DNA of 64,000 nt, from the NCBI RefSeq assembly GCF_002258785.1, contig NZ_NOYI01000024.1, positions 163,218-227,217 of the forward strand, given 5' to 3'. This stretch comes from Rhodococcus sp. 06-235-1A. Its GTDB lineage: Bacteria; Actinomycetota; Actinomycetes; Mycobacteriales; Mycobacteriaceae. Below, in pieces: positions 42,169 through 50,589 of this stretch. Numbering within the stretch: position 1 is the stretch's first letter; every line of letters begins with the position of its first letter. A model generated the notes under the pieces. The model ran no database searches. It saw only the letters and a list, made by a program, of their open reading frames with translations, and had not been told where the DNA came from. The position numbers were made by a program, and so were the translations under genes.

Positions 42169-44486
42169 CACAGCATGTGCACCACCTCGTCGTGGGCCCA
42201 TCCGAACACGGAGTCGTCCGCTGCGCACGCGAATTGGCCTCTGCAACAGCAAGTCCGGTGATCTCGGACCTGCATTCCCTTCCCATCGACATTCCGATTC
42301 ACGTGCACTTCACCGACCGGCTCTTCGGTCGAACCTCGGGTGAGGCCGCGGACTCGTTCGTCTCCGTGGCGCACCGGCACAGAGCGCCGATCACCGTCAC
42401 GGTGCACGACGTCCCGCAAGCATCCGACGGTCGTGCTTTCGATGCGCGGACAGAATGCTATCGACGGGTGATCGATTGCGCCAATGCCGTCGTCGTCTCC
42501 AGCATGCACGAGCGGCTGCTGCTCGACGAGCTACTCGACAATGCACACGACGTTCGGGTGATCCCGCTCGCGATCGACCGCCCGATGGCGATCCCCGAAC
42601 GCGGCGACACCACGAACACAGTGGTCGGCGTACTGGGATTCGTGTACCCGGGCAAGGGGCACGAGGAAGTACTCGAGGCCATGAGGGCTCTCGACACTGC
42701 TGTCGACCTGCTGTCGATCGGATCCGCGTCGCCGGGTCACGAGACGATGATCGACGAACTCGCCGGTGCTGCGCGGCAACTGGGCCGGTCGTTCGACTCC
42801 ACCGGCTTCGTTCCCGACGCCGACCTCGACGAGGTCCTTCGGTCGATCGCGATACCTGTCGCGTTCCACCGGCACGTGTCGGCATCCGGTTCGATCAACA
42901 CCTGGATCGCGGCAGGCCGTCGGCCGCTGGTCCCCCGCGGTCGTTACGTCGAAGAGATCGAGGCCAATTCTCCAGGGACACTCTGGATCCACAAGAACTC
43001 CGTCGACGGCCTCGCTGCGGCCATGATCGAGGCGCTGGATCATCCCGACAAGACCTGGCAACGGCCTGGCGTCGTCACCTATCCGACACTTCACCAGGCA
43101 GCGGCGATGTATTCCGCACTGTTTCGAGAATACTGCGCGCTGAAGGCCGAGGAGCTACCCGACGGCCGCTGGGTGGTACCGGGCAATCGGTGGGACCTGG
43201 TGCCGCCCGTCGACCGGAACCCGTCGGTGTCGGTGGTGATTCCGTACTTCGAGCAACAACGCCGGTTGGAGCTGGTTCTGACCGCGTTGACCGTACAGAC
43301 GTATCCGGCGTCTCGCATTCAGGTGATAGTGGCCGACGACGGGTCCCCTGTGGCTCCGGCTGTCGAGGCCTTTCGTTCCGCGCTGGACATCACCGTGATA
43401 CGCCAATCCGACCTCGGCTTTCGTGCGGCAGCGGCGCGCAATCTCGGCGCGTCGGTCGCCGAGGGTGAGATTCTGTGTTTCCTCGACGCGGACACCATCC
43501 CCGAGCCGGGGTACGTCGCCGAGTCGGTCTCTTTGCTCTCGGCCCTGCCCGACGCCCTCGCGGTGGGGCGGCGACGCCACGCCGATCTGGCAGGTTGGTC
43601 TGCCGATGATGTCGAGGAGTGGCTCGGCGGTAGGTCGGCCGGACCTCCGGAATTGACGGAGCCTCAGTGGCTGCGCGACGGATATTCGCACTCACGTGAC
43701 CTGCTCGACGCCGATCGACGCTCGTACCGGTACATCATCAGCGCCGTCATGTCGTGCAGCCGTGAACTCTTCACGGAGATCGGCGGATTCGACGAGAGCA
43801 TCGTCGGATACGGCGGCGAGGACTGGGATTTCGCGCACCGCGCCTACGATGCCGGTGCCGTCCTGGCACACCTGCCGCGTGCAGTGGCCTGGCACGACGG
43901 ACCCGAGTGGGCCGAGCGGACGGGCGGAGACCGCGAACGCAAGAACCTCGAGGCCATGACATTGGCCTCACGCATCACCGACCCCGCGGCGCGGACCCAC
44001 GGTCTGCTCTACGCCGTGCCCGAGATCGTCGTTATCGTGAATTCCGAGGGACACACCTCGGCGTCTCTATTGCGCACCGTCGGATCCGTTCTGCGCGAAA
44101 GAGATTGCGCGGTATGGATTCACGGCACCGACGCAGCCGAGTTGCGACGGCCGTGGGGGGACGTCGATCCGCGGGTGAACCAAGGTCGGCCCAGCGACAC
44201 CGGCCGCAGCCATGCCGTCGTGCACGTACGCGGCCCGGTGCTGTTCGGTGATCGGGCGCTGCGCCTGATGCTCGCCACCGGGGCCGATCGGATGACAATC
44301 GACGTCGGGGGTACAGGAGTCGTCGAATTGCGCACTTCTCGGTCGAATGCACGCGCGGCGCGGTGGGCACCGGTCCTCGGACGTTCGCCGCAGGAGATGG
44401 CCGAGGCGTTGTTCGGTTGCACGCATCGCACAGGCGTCGAATTCGGGTTGTCGATCGGTGAGCAGCAACCGAACCTGGCCTGGTGA
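42165..44486 (+). CDS. fused glycosyltransferase: GT-B (GT4-like) plus GT-A (GT2/7C)
   Basis: The 773-residue protein has two transferases in one chain. Residues about 1-330 form a GT-B half (VVGVLGFVYPGKGHEEVLEA; ASGSINTWIAAGRRPLVPRG as the donor region). From about residue 350 a GT-A half follows (VSVVIPYFEQQRRLELVLTA, DxD in FLDADTIPEPGY, GYGGEDWDFAHRAYDAGA). A further 170 residues at the C-terminus match nothing I know. GTG start at 42165 overlaps the WcbI stop. Two sequential sugar additions by one protein are plausible. Confidence 0.85.
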   Translation: MTQHVHHLVVGPSEHGVVRCARELASATASPVISDLHSLPIDIPIHVHFTDRLFGRTSGEAADSFVSVAHRHRAPITVTVHDVPQASDGRAFDARTECYRRVIDCANAVVVSSMHERLLLDELLDNAHDVRVIPLAIDRPMAIPERGDTTNTVVGVLGFVYPGKGHEEVLEAMRALDTAVDLLSIGSASPGHETMIDELAGAARQLGRSFDSTGFVPDADLDEVLRSIAIPVAFHRHVSASGSINTWIAAGRRPLVPRGRYVEEIEANSPGTLWIHKNSVDGLAAAMIEALDHPDKTWQRPGVVTYPTLHQAAAMYSALFREYCALKAEELPDGRWVVPGNRWDLVPPVDRNPSVSVVIPYFEQQRRLELVLTALTVQTYPASRIQVIVADDGSPVAPAVEAFRSALDITVIRQSDLGFRAAAARNLGASVAEGEILCFLDADTIPEPGYVAESVSLLSALPDALAVGRRRHADLAGWSADDVEEWLGGRSAGPPELTEPQWLRDGYSHSRDLLDADRRSYRYIISAVMSCSRELFTEIGGFDESIVGYGGEDWDFAHRAYDAGAVLAHLPRAVAWHDGPEWAERTGGDRERKNLEAMTLASRITDPAARTHGLLYAVPEIVVIVNSEGHTSASLLRTVGSVLRERDCAVWIHGTDAAELRRPWGDVDPRVNQGRPSDTGRSHAVVHVRGPVLFGDRALRLMLATGADRMTIDVGGTGVVELRTSRSNARAARWAPVLGRSPQEMAEALFGCTHRTGVEFGLSIGEQQPNLAW

Positions 44487-44544
44487 AGGTCGATGTGAAA
44501 ATGTATGTCAGTGCTCGTCGGGACGAAGTGAAGAGCAAGGTCGG

Positions 44545-44781
44545 ATGAAGATGAACAGAACGCTGTATTCGATGATCTGCATGATGGCGATCATCGCTTT
44601 TATTGCATTGCTCTGGGGCACAGTCGGTTACGTCTATGCAGACGCGCATCCCCTGCGGCGAGCGGCATTCGTCGGTGGCGGAGTGCTGATCTCGGGGTGG
44701 CTGATCGTCCTCGTAGCCGCGGCCGTCAAGATCTCTCGGTTGAAGGCCCGCAGGCGAGAGAGCAACTCCGACGCCGATTGA
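44545..44781 (+). CDS. small two-helix membrane protein (78 aa)
   Basis: MKMNRTLYSMICMMAIIAF starts the first membrane helix (about residues 8-28); a second runs through FVGGGVLISGWLIVLVAAAV (about 44-65), followed by a basic tail (RLKARRRES). Composition resembles DUF2530 or similar small actinobacterial membrane proteins, but I cannot assign it firmly. AAGG precedes the ATG. It lies 58 bases after the fused glycosyltransferase. Confidence 0.7.
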   Translation: MKMNRTLYSMICMMAIIAFIALLWGTVGYVYADAHPLRRAAFVGGGVLISGWLIVLVAAAVKISRLKARRRESNSDAD

Positions 44782-44881
44782 GAACACGGGTGACGGGTAC
44801 TCCGCTTCGAAGTCTCGACGCGCACCCGCCCCGTCGGTCGCTCGTCGAGTCCCCCTGATCGGTAGCGAGCAAGGATCGTCG

Positions 44882-45595
44882 ATGGTCAATCAGCGCAGTA
44901 CATCGAATCAGCAGGGCGCGGCGGCGCGTCCGGCGACCCGCGACGAATATCTGTCGACATGGTCGACGTTGCACAACGGCATCGATCCGTCGTCGTCGGT
45001 ATTGGTCGCGGGCTGGCTCAGAGTCGTGTACTCGCTGAGCGCTCCGCTGGTTCGCGCGTCCGTATCCGCCCATGCCGTCACCTTGACCGCCGTGGTCGTG
45101 GCCGGGGCAGCAGTCGCTCTGTCTCGGCCCGGCACCTCGGCACCACTGATCGCAGCTGTACTGATCGTGATCTCCGGCCTGCTCGACGGCATCGACGGTG
45201 GCGTCGCGATGATCGGCCGCTCTCAGTCGCAATGGGGATACCTGCTCGATACCGTCGCCGATCGCTGCAGCGATCTACTCCTGCTCGCGAGCGGTCTCGC
45301 CCTGGGCGCTCCCTTGCCCCTCGTCGCCGCGGTCGGAGTGACGACGCTGCTGCACGAGATGGCACGCGCACGGGCTGTGGGTGCGGGCATCGCCGACGTG
45401 GGCTTTCTGACGGTGTGGGAGCGTCCGTCGCGGGTGATCGCTGCTGCCGTCACCGCGACGGTCGCCGGTGCCGCTCCGGCGACCGCCGAAACATCGGCCA
45501 CGATCGGCATCTCCGTGACGTGCGCGCTGGCCGCCCTCGGCTTCACCCAGTTGATGTTCGGGTTGCATCGTCGGGCCGATCGAACTCCGCGGTGA
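44882..45595 (+). CDS. CDP-alcohol phosphatidyltransferase family protein with altered motif
   Basis: The 237-residue membrane protein has the family signature DGIDGGVAMIGRSQSQWG followed by YLLDTVAD. It fits D-x2-D-G-x2-A-R-x8-G-x3-D-x3-D except that the Arg after Ala is Met. The four aspartates that bind metal and CDP are kept. Such enzymes join a CDP-activated alcohol to an acceptor alcohol (phospholipid or inositol-phosphate synthesis). Its last 53 bases overlap the convergent YihY gene. Confidence 0.8.
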   Translation: MVNQRSTSNQQGAAARPATRDEYLSTWSTLHNGIDPSSSVLVAGWLRVVYSLSAPLVRASVSAHAVTLTAVVVAGAAVALSRPGTSAPLIAAVLIVISGLLDGIDGGVAMIGRSQSQWGYLLDTVADRCSDLLLLASGLALGAPLPLVAAVGVTTLLHEMARARAVGAGIADVGFLTVWERPSRVIAAAVTATVAGAAPATAETSATIGISVTCALAALGFTQLMFGLHRRADRTPR

Positions 45596-46379
45596 CCAAC
45601 CAGCCGGCGAGAGCAAGGACGTGGAACACGAACATCCACAGCATGATTGCCACGCCGCCGCCTATCGCGGTGAGACCACCGAACGGTGCGCCGAGATCCA
45701 CCGGTATCGCCAAGAAGAGGATGAAACCGTGCACGAATCCGGTGACGATGGACGAGGTGACGAGTGACCCGACGATCAACGCCCGCCATCCCACCGCTCG
45801 CGGCGCTATCACCCGATACGTCCAAGCGAGCGGAACCGACAGAATCAGCCACAGGCAGTTGAAGCCGAGAAACACGCGCAGCGTCATCGCACCGATGCCG
45901 CCGTCGCCGGTCGTTGCCTCCAGCAACCGCGCAACACTCAACACGCCGGCCAGCAGCACCGGGGCGGCAGCGAAAAACGGCACCATCGCCAGCCGTCCGC
46001 GCCAGCCGGTGAACGATTCCCGAGTCGGAGCGAACCGCACGATCGCACGGCGTAGACCTTCTCCGTAGAAGGTCGCGGGGAAGATCGAGATCAGAACCCC
46101 GAGCGGACCGAGTTCGATTCCGGCGGTGGCCAATCCGTCCACTGCAGCCCGGGCACCGAGCGCGTCGGGCAACAGAGCCGAGACCGCGTCGAACCCGGCA
46201 CGCACCCACTCCGCCGATACCAGCAGAGCAGTGGCACGAATCGTGAGCAGCAGCAGCGGCACGACGGCGATAACGGCGTAGAACGTCAAACCACCCGCGA
46301 TCAGCGTGGTGTCCTCGCGGGCGAACCCCGCTCTGATTGCGTCGAGTCCGCTACTCGCCCGCGAACGAATTGTCGTCAC
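45543..46379 (-). CDS. YihY/virulence factor BrkB family membrane protein
   Basis: The 278-residue protein has six hydrophobic helices and BrkB features (DTTLIAGGLTFYAVIAVVPLLLL, FPATFYGEGLRRAIVRFAP, GGGVAIMLWMFVFHVLAL). Function unknown; family members were once thought to be RNase BN. It overlaps the CDP-alcohol transferase gene tail to tail. Confidence 0.88.
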   Translation of the reverse strand: MTTIRSRASSGLDAIRAGFAREDTTLIAGGLTFYAVIAVVPLLLLTIRATALLVSAEWVRAGFDAVSALLPDALGARAAVDGLATAGIELGPLGVLISIFPATFYGEGLRRAIVRFAPTRESFTGWRGRLAMVPFFAAAPVLLAGVLSVARLLEATTGDGGIGAMTLRVFLGFNCLWLILSVPLAWTYRVIAPRAVGWRALIVGSLVTSSIVTGFVHGFILFLAIPVDLGAPFGGLTAIGGGVAIMLWMFVFHVLALAGWLVTAEFDRPDDATRTSTG

Positions 46380-46413
46380 GGCTGGAAATGTGCCACAGAA
46401 TGCCGATGCGACG

Positions 46414-46806
46414 TCATTCGAGGGTGACGTCCACTCTGTCGATCACCTTGAGAAACGGGCAGATCGACGTCGCCTGCGCGAGAATCGCCTCGGGATCGTC
46501 GGTACCGGGCAGAGACACCGCGAGCGCGAATGTCGCGTCGTACCCGGAGGCATCGGAGTCGGTGAGAACGACAGTGCCCTTGACGGCCAGTTCGTCGGTG
46601 CTGCCGCCCACTGTGCCGAGGGCGATCCGCAGCGATTCGACGAGGCAACTCGACAGGGCCGCGGCCATCAGCTGCTCGGGGTTGGTGCGTTCGCCGGGGC
46701 CACCGAGCTGTTGGGGTTCGCGCACACCCAGGGAGAGGACTCCGTCATCGGAAGTGACGCCGGTCGCGGTGGCGGAAACGGTTGCGGTGTAGAGCTCGGT
46801 GTTCAT
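46414..46806 (-). CDS. OsmC/Ohr family organic hydroperoxide resistance protein
   Basis: The 130-residue protein starts MNTELYTATVSATAT and has both active-site cysteines of Ohr: Cys54 in NPEQLMAAALSSCLVESL and Cys116 in SICPFLKV. Ohr reduces organic hydroperoxides with lipoylated partners or small thiols. The ATG at 46806 aligns with the usual Ohr N-terminus but has a weak ribosome site; a GTG at 46893 with AGGAG upstream would add 29 residues. Confidence 0.85.
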   Translation of the reverse strand: MNTELYTATVSATATGVTSDDGVLSLGVREPQQLGGPGERTNPEQLMAAALSSCLVESLRIALGTVGGSTDELAVKGTVVLTDSDASGYDATFALAVSLPGTDDPEAILAQATSICPFLKVIDRVDVTLE

Positions 46807-46908
46807 CGGTGTCGGATGTCCACTCCGTACGTGATCGAAACCGTCGTACTCGCGGCCACCCCGCACAGTCGATGGGTACGTGTCCCTGTTCACACATCCG
46901 CGACTCCT

Positions 46909-46934
46909 GTTTGACCGAACCTACCGACGGGTAG
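46909..46934 (+). promoter_or_regulatory. SigB/SigF-type promoter
   Basis: GTTT (46909-46912), 16 bases, GGGTAG (46929-46934): near-perfect match to the actinobacterial general-stress sigma consensus GTTT-N15-17-GGGTAT. It would serve the gene at 47011. Confidence 0.6.
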
Positions 46935-47010
46935 TGAGTGGACAGGGCCGCCGCCGTGACCCACAGGCATCGGCCGCACGAAATCGATCACCAACCGAAA
47001 GGGGAGCACC

Positions 47011-47964
47011 ATGAGCACATCCACGTTGATCGCCCAGTTGCGCATCGCGCTGCAGCTGACGAACACCGAAATCCAGATCGCGGAAACTCGCGTCGTTCAG
47101 GCGCGCACCGAGGCGGTTCGTCGGGAACTGACCCAGAACGCCGCCAACGGTCGTGATCGCGCCGCAGCCATCGAGGAAGCCCTCCGCGGTCTCGGCGGTT
47201 TGCCCGATCTCGTGTCTCCGTTCCTGGGACGCACGCTCGCTGCCGTGAAGTCCGTCGCCGAGCAGGCTCAGCCGTTCGACGAAGCACTGCTGGGCGATCT
47301 GGCACTCGAGCAGCAGCTGCTGGGACGCGCCAAGTACATCAAGGCACTGGCCACCGCTGCGAACGAGCCGTCCGTGGTCGCACTGGCGAGCCGACTGGCC
47401 ACCGCGCACACCGCTACGGTCGAATGGCTCGAAACCGTGCTGGCCGAGGACGCACTGGGCGGACCCGCTGCGCTTCGTCGCACCCCGTTCCAGGCCGCCG
47501 CAGGTACCGCGGTCAAGATCGTCAACGCACCGGCAACGTGGTCGGCACGGGGTCTCGATCGCGCACTCGATGCAGCTCGCGCCACCCCGGACCGCCTCGG
47601 TGCACTGCTGGGCCGCGGTGCCCACGCCGGTGACGTCGCCGTCAGGACACTGACTGCGAGCCGCGATGCAGCACTGGAGGCTGCCGAGGACGTCACCCGC
47701 AGCGAAGGAGTCGATACGGTCGCCGACGCGATCCACACTGCTCGTTCGGCCAGCGGAACGCTCGACGCCGACGAGCTGCCGATCGCAGACTACGACGACC
47801 TGAACGTCTCGGACGCCGTCGCCGCCATCAAGGACCTCACGAACCCGACCGACGTTCGCACCGTCGTGACGTACGAAGAGGCACACAAGAACCGCCACGG
47901 AGTCGTGTCCGCAGGACAGACGCGCGTGGCAGCAATCGCCAAGGACGTCATTTCGGTCGACTGA
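47011..47964 (+). CDS. ferritin-like-family/hypothetical stress protein (317 aa)
   Basis: Alanine-rich, mostly helical protein. Residues 1-170 form long amphipathic helices (MSTSTLIAQLRIALQLTNTE, DLALEQQLLGRAKYIKALA, ATAHTATVEWLETVLAED) that look like a four-helix ferritin-like bundle, but I see no clear pair of E-x2-H iron motifs. The C-terminal third (YDDLNVSDAVAAIKDLTNPT) is separate and acidic. Ribosome site AAAGGGGAG. A SigB/SigF-type promoter upstream points to a stress role. Confidence 0.75.
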   Translation: MSTSTLIAQLRIALQLTNTEIQIAETRVVQARTEAVRRELTQNAANGRDRAAAIEEALRGLGGLPDLVSPFLGRTLAAVKSVAEQAQPFDEALLGDLALEQQLLGRAKYIKALATAANEPSVVALASRLATAHTATVEWLETVLAEDALGGPAALRRTPFQAAAGTAVKIVNAPATWSARGLDRALDAARATPDRLGALLGRGAHAGDVAVRTLTASRDAALEAAEDVTRSEGVDTVADAIHTARSASGTLDADELPIADYDDLNVSDAVAAIKDLTNPTDVRTVVTYEEAHKNRHGVVSAGQTRVAAIAKDVISVD

Positions 47965-47972
47965 TCCTTTTG

Positions 47973-48020
47973 CGAATACCGATGCGGCCCGTGATCTTCC
48001 GGGCCGCATCGCTGTATTCG
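47973..48020. terminator. bidirectional hairpin terminator
   Basis: CGATGCGGCCCG (47980-47991) pairs exactly with 48000-48011, extended by outer arms CGAATAC/GTATTCG. It lies between convergent genes. Confidence 0.85.
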
Positions 48021-48030
48021 AAGCAGATCT

Positions 48031-49212
48031 CTAGGGCTTCAACAACACCTTGATGGCACCGTCCTGCTTCTTCTGGAAGATCTCGTATGCGTGCGGAGCC
48101 TCCTCGATCGACAGCTCGTGGGTGGCGAACGAACCGACGCCGAGCGGGTCGTCGTCTCCGAGCAACGGCATGATGTCGTCGACCCACTTCTTGATGTTCG
48201 CCTGCCCCATGCGGAGCTGAATCTGCTTGTCGAACATGGTCATCAGCGGAAGTGGGTCGGCCATTCCGCCGTAAACGCCGATGATCGAGATGGTTCCGCC
48301 GCGCCGAACGATGTCGATGGCCGAATACAACGCACCGAGGCGATCCACTCCGGCTTTCTGCATCATGGGCGCGGCAACCGCGTCGGGCAGCATTCCGACG
48401 ATCTGCTGCGCCAGCTTGCCGACCGGCGAGCCGTGCGCTTCCATGCCCACCGCGTCGATGACGGCGTCGGTTCCCCGGCCGTCGGTCATGTCGCGAATGA
48501 CGTCGCCGACGCCACCGCTGTGCTCGGCCAGGTTCACCGTCTCGATTCCGCGGGCTGCGGCGCGGGAGAGTCGCTCGGGAACGAGGTCGACGGCGATCAC
48601 GCGCGCACCCTTGTGCTGGGCGATGCGCGCAGCCATGTCTCCGATGGGTCCGAGACCCAGAACCGTCACCGATCCTCCCTCGGGAATTGCCGCGTATTCG
48701 ACCGACTGCCAGGCGGTGGGCAGCACATCGGAGAGGTAGACGAAGCGCGAATCCGGCGGCCCTTCGGGAACTTTGATGTGCGTGAACTGCGCCTGCGGGA
48801 CGCGGAGGTATTCGGCCTGTCCGCCGGGAACCTGCCCGTACAACTTCGAGAAGCCGAACAGCGCTGCACCCATTCCCTGGTCGCGAACCTGCGTGGTCTC
48901 GCACTGGGTGTACAGGCTCGAATTGCACATGTAGCAGTGTCCACAGGAGATCTGGAACGGAATGACGACTCGATCGCCGACTGCCAGATCGCCTGCCTGC
49001 GAACCTACTTCCTCGACGATGCCCATGGGCTCGTGGCCCAGAATGTCGCCCTCGTCCATGAAGGCACCGAGGGTTTCGTACAGATGCAGATCCGAGCCGC
49101 AAATGTTGGTGGTCGTGATTTTCACGATCGCGTCCGTCGGGAGTTCTATCCGCGGATCGGGAACGGTGTCCACGCTGACTTTTCTCTTGCCCTGCCAGGT
49201 AACTGCGCGCAT
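48031..49212 (-). CDS. zinc-dependent alcohol dehydrogenase (formaldehyde dehydrogenase-like MDR)
   Basis: The 393-residue medium-chain dehydrogenase has the catalytic zinc Cys in NICGSDLHLYE, GHEPMGIVEEVG, and the structural zinc cluster CGHCYMCNSSLYTQC. The Rossmann motif is VLGLGPIGDMAARIA. The long C-terminal region is like glutathione-independent formaldehyde dehydrogenases. ATG at 49212. The 124-base divergent space holds TCACAAAC and CTGTGA half-sites. Confidence 0.9.
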   Translation of the reverse strand: MRAVTWQGKRKVSVDTVPDPRIELPTDAIVKITTTNICGSDLHLYETLGAFMDEGDILGHEPMGIVEEVGSQAGDLAVGDRVVIPFQISCGHCYMCNSSLYTQCETTQVRDQGMGAALFGFSKLYGQVPGGQAEYLRVPQAQFTHIKVPEGPPDSRFVYLSDVLPTAWQSVEYAAIPEGGSVTVLGLGPIGDMAARIAQHKGARVIAVDLVPERLSRAAARGIETVNLAEHSGGVGDVIRDMTDGRGTDAVIDAVGMEAHGSPVGKLAQQIVGMLPDAVAAPMMQKAGVDRLGALYSAIDIVRRGGTISIIGVYGGMADPLPLMTMFDKQIQLRMGQANIKKWVDDIMPLLGDDDPLGVGSFATHELSIEEAPHAYEIFQKKQDGAIKVLLKP

Positions 49213-49302
49213 GAGGTCCTTCCGGTGGAGCGACACCGAAGTTCGATGTCGTGCAGGACGCATTGCCGGTTGTGGAAGCTCACAAACACATGTGCGAACT
49301 GT

Positions 49303-49328
49303 GATTGGTACCGCCGAGCCCTGGGTAG
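49303..49328 (+). promoter_or_regulatory. SigB/SigF-like promoter giving a leaderless message
   Basis: GATT (49303-49306), 16 bases, GGGTAG (49323-49328), then ATG at 49337. A transcript starting 7-9 bases after the -10 would begin at the start codon; alternatively TAGACT at 49326-49331 acts as a sigma-A -10 box. No Shine-Dalgarno is present. Confidence 0.5.
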
Positions 49329-49336
49329 ACTCTGGT

Positions 49337-50344
49337 ATGACCGCGTTTTTATCCGTCAGCTCGTCCACCGCACTTTCCCCTGATCTGCCGACGCCGTGTG
49401 GACCGATCTCGGAAGCCGTCACGCGATGCCTCGCTGCCGGTCTGCCCGGTGGTGCCTCTGTGCTGCCCACACTCACAGACGTCGATCCCACGTCCCGGGA
49501 CGTTCAACTCACCCTGTTGATCTGCTACGAGCTGCACTATCGAGGGTTCGAAGGCGTCGTGGACGCATGGGAGTGGGACCCCGATCTCCTGCGTCTGCGC
49601 GCCACCCTCGAATCCGCGTTCCTCGACTACGTACGCGAACACGTCGAACCCGGAGACGACGCCACCGCCGAGATGGACGCATTGTCCATCGAGGCGTCCT
49701 CGGGAACCGGCCCGTCGTGGTTTCTTCGCGACGAGGGTTCGTGGGAGCAGATGCGCGAGTACTTCGTCCATCGGTCCATCTACCACCTCAAGGAAGCCGA
49801 TCCGCACGCCTGGGCCATCCCTCGTTTGACCGGTCAGGCCAAAGCGTCTTATGTCGCAGTCGAATTCGATGAGTACGGTGGCGGCAAGGGCGATCGTCTG
49901 CACCAGCATCTGTGGGCCGAATCCATGGTGGCCGCCGAACTCGACGCGTCGTACCTCGGCTACGTGGACCGGGTGCCGGCGCAGACACTGGCGTGGGTCA
50001 ATCTGATGTCGCTCTTCGGTCTGCACCGCAGCCTGCGCGGAGCCACGGTCGGACACCTCGCCGCCACCGAGATCACGTCGTCGCCCGGCTCGCAGCGGTA
50101 CGTACAGGGGCTGCGGAGACTGAAGGCACCGGAAGCCTGTGTCGCGTTCTATGCGGAGCACGTCGAAGCCGACGCAGTGCACGAGCAGGTGCTGCGTCAC
50201 GATGTGGTGGGCAGCCTCCTTCGCGACGAGCCCGCGCTCGAGGCCGATGTCGTATTCGGAATGCGCGCACTCGACTTCGTGGAGAACGAACTCGCCGATC
50301 ACCTGATGGCACGTTGGTCGGCCGGTCAGTCCTCACTCGACTGA
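49337..50344 (+). CDS. iron-containing redox enzyme family protein (haem-oxygenase-like fold)
   Basis: The 335-residue protein has helical segments rich in potential metal ligands (EQMREYFVHRSIYHLKEADPH, YGGGKGDRLHQHLWAESMVA, FYAEHVEADAVHEQVLRHDV) typical of the haem-oxygenase-like di-iron oxidase group. These include desaturases and N-oxygenases. Substrate unknown. It probably has no leader. Its end overlaps the convergent CDGSH gene by 19 bases. Confidence 0.8.
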   Translation: MTAFLSVSSSTALSPDLPTPCGPISEAVTRCLAAGLPGGASVLPTLTDVDPTSRDVQLTLLICYELHYRGFEGVVDAWEWDPDLLRLRATLESAFLDYVREHVEPGDDATAEMDALSIEASSGTGPSWFLRDEGSWEQMREYFVHRSIYHLKEADPHAWAIPRLTGQAKASYVAVEFDEYGGGKGDRLHQHLWAESMVAAELDASYLGYVDRVPAQTLAWVNLMSLFGLHRSLRGATVGHLAATEITSSPGSQRYVQGLRRLKAPEACVAFYAEHVEADAVHEQVLRHDVVGSLLRDEPALEADVVFGMRALDFVENELADHLMARWSAGQSSLD

Positions 50345-50589
50345 GCGGGCCGCTTCTTGGCTCGATGACTGGTGTCGCACAGCGGATAGTTCTTGCTGCG
50401 GCGACACGTACACACCGCGACCGCGAATCGGTCGGATGTGACGCGCGTACCGTCGTCCAACTCGATCTCGACGGGACCGTCGATGATCATGGGCCCGCCT
50501 TTGACGATGCGGACGCCGGTGCGCTGTCGTATACCTGCCACCGGTGCATCCTCGCCCCCTCCTGCGCTGCTGTCAGCGTCGGTCGGCAC
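50326..50589 (-). CDS. CDGSH iron-sulfur domain protein
   Basis: The 87-residue protein has the full 2Fe-2S site VCTCRRSKNYPLCDTSH: Cys60, Cys62, Cys71 and His75 (three-Cys one-His ligation). Such proteins carry a redox-active, labile cluster. Its start lies 17 bases inside the end of the methyltransferase gene upstream, implying coupling. An acidic disordered N-terminus precedes the domain. Confidence 0.88.
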   Translation of the reverse strand: MPTDADSSAGGGEDAPVAGIRQRTGVRIVKGGPMIIDGPVEIELDDGTRVTSDRFAVAVCTCRRSKNYPLCDTSHRAKKRPAQSSED

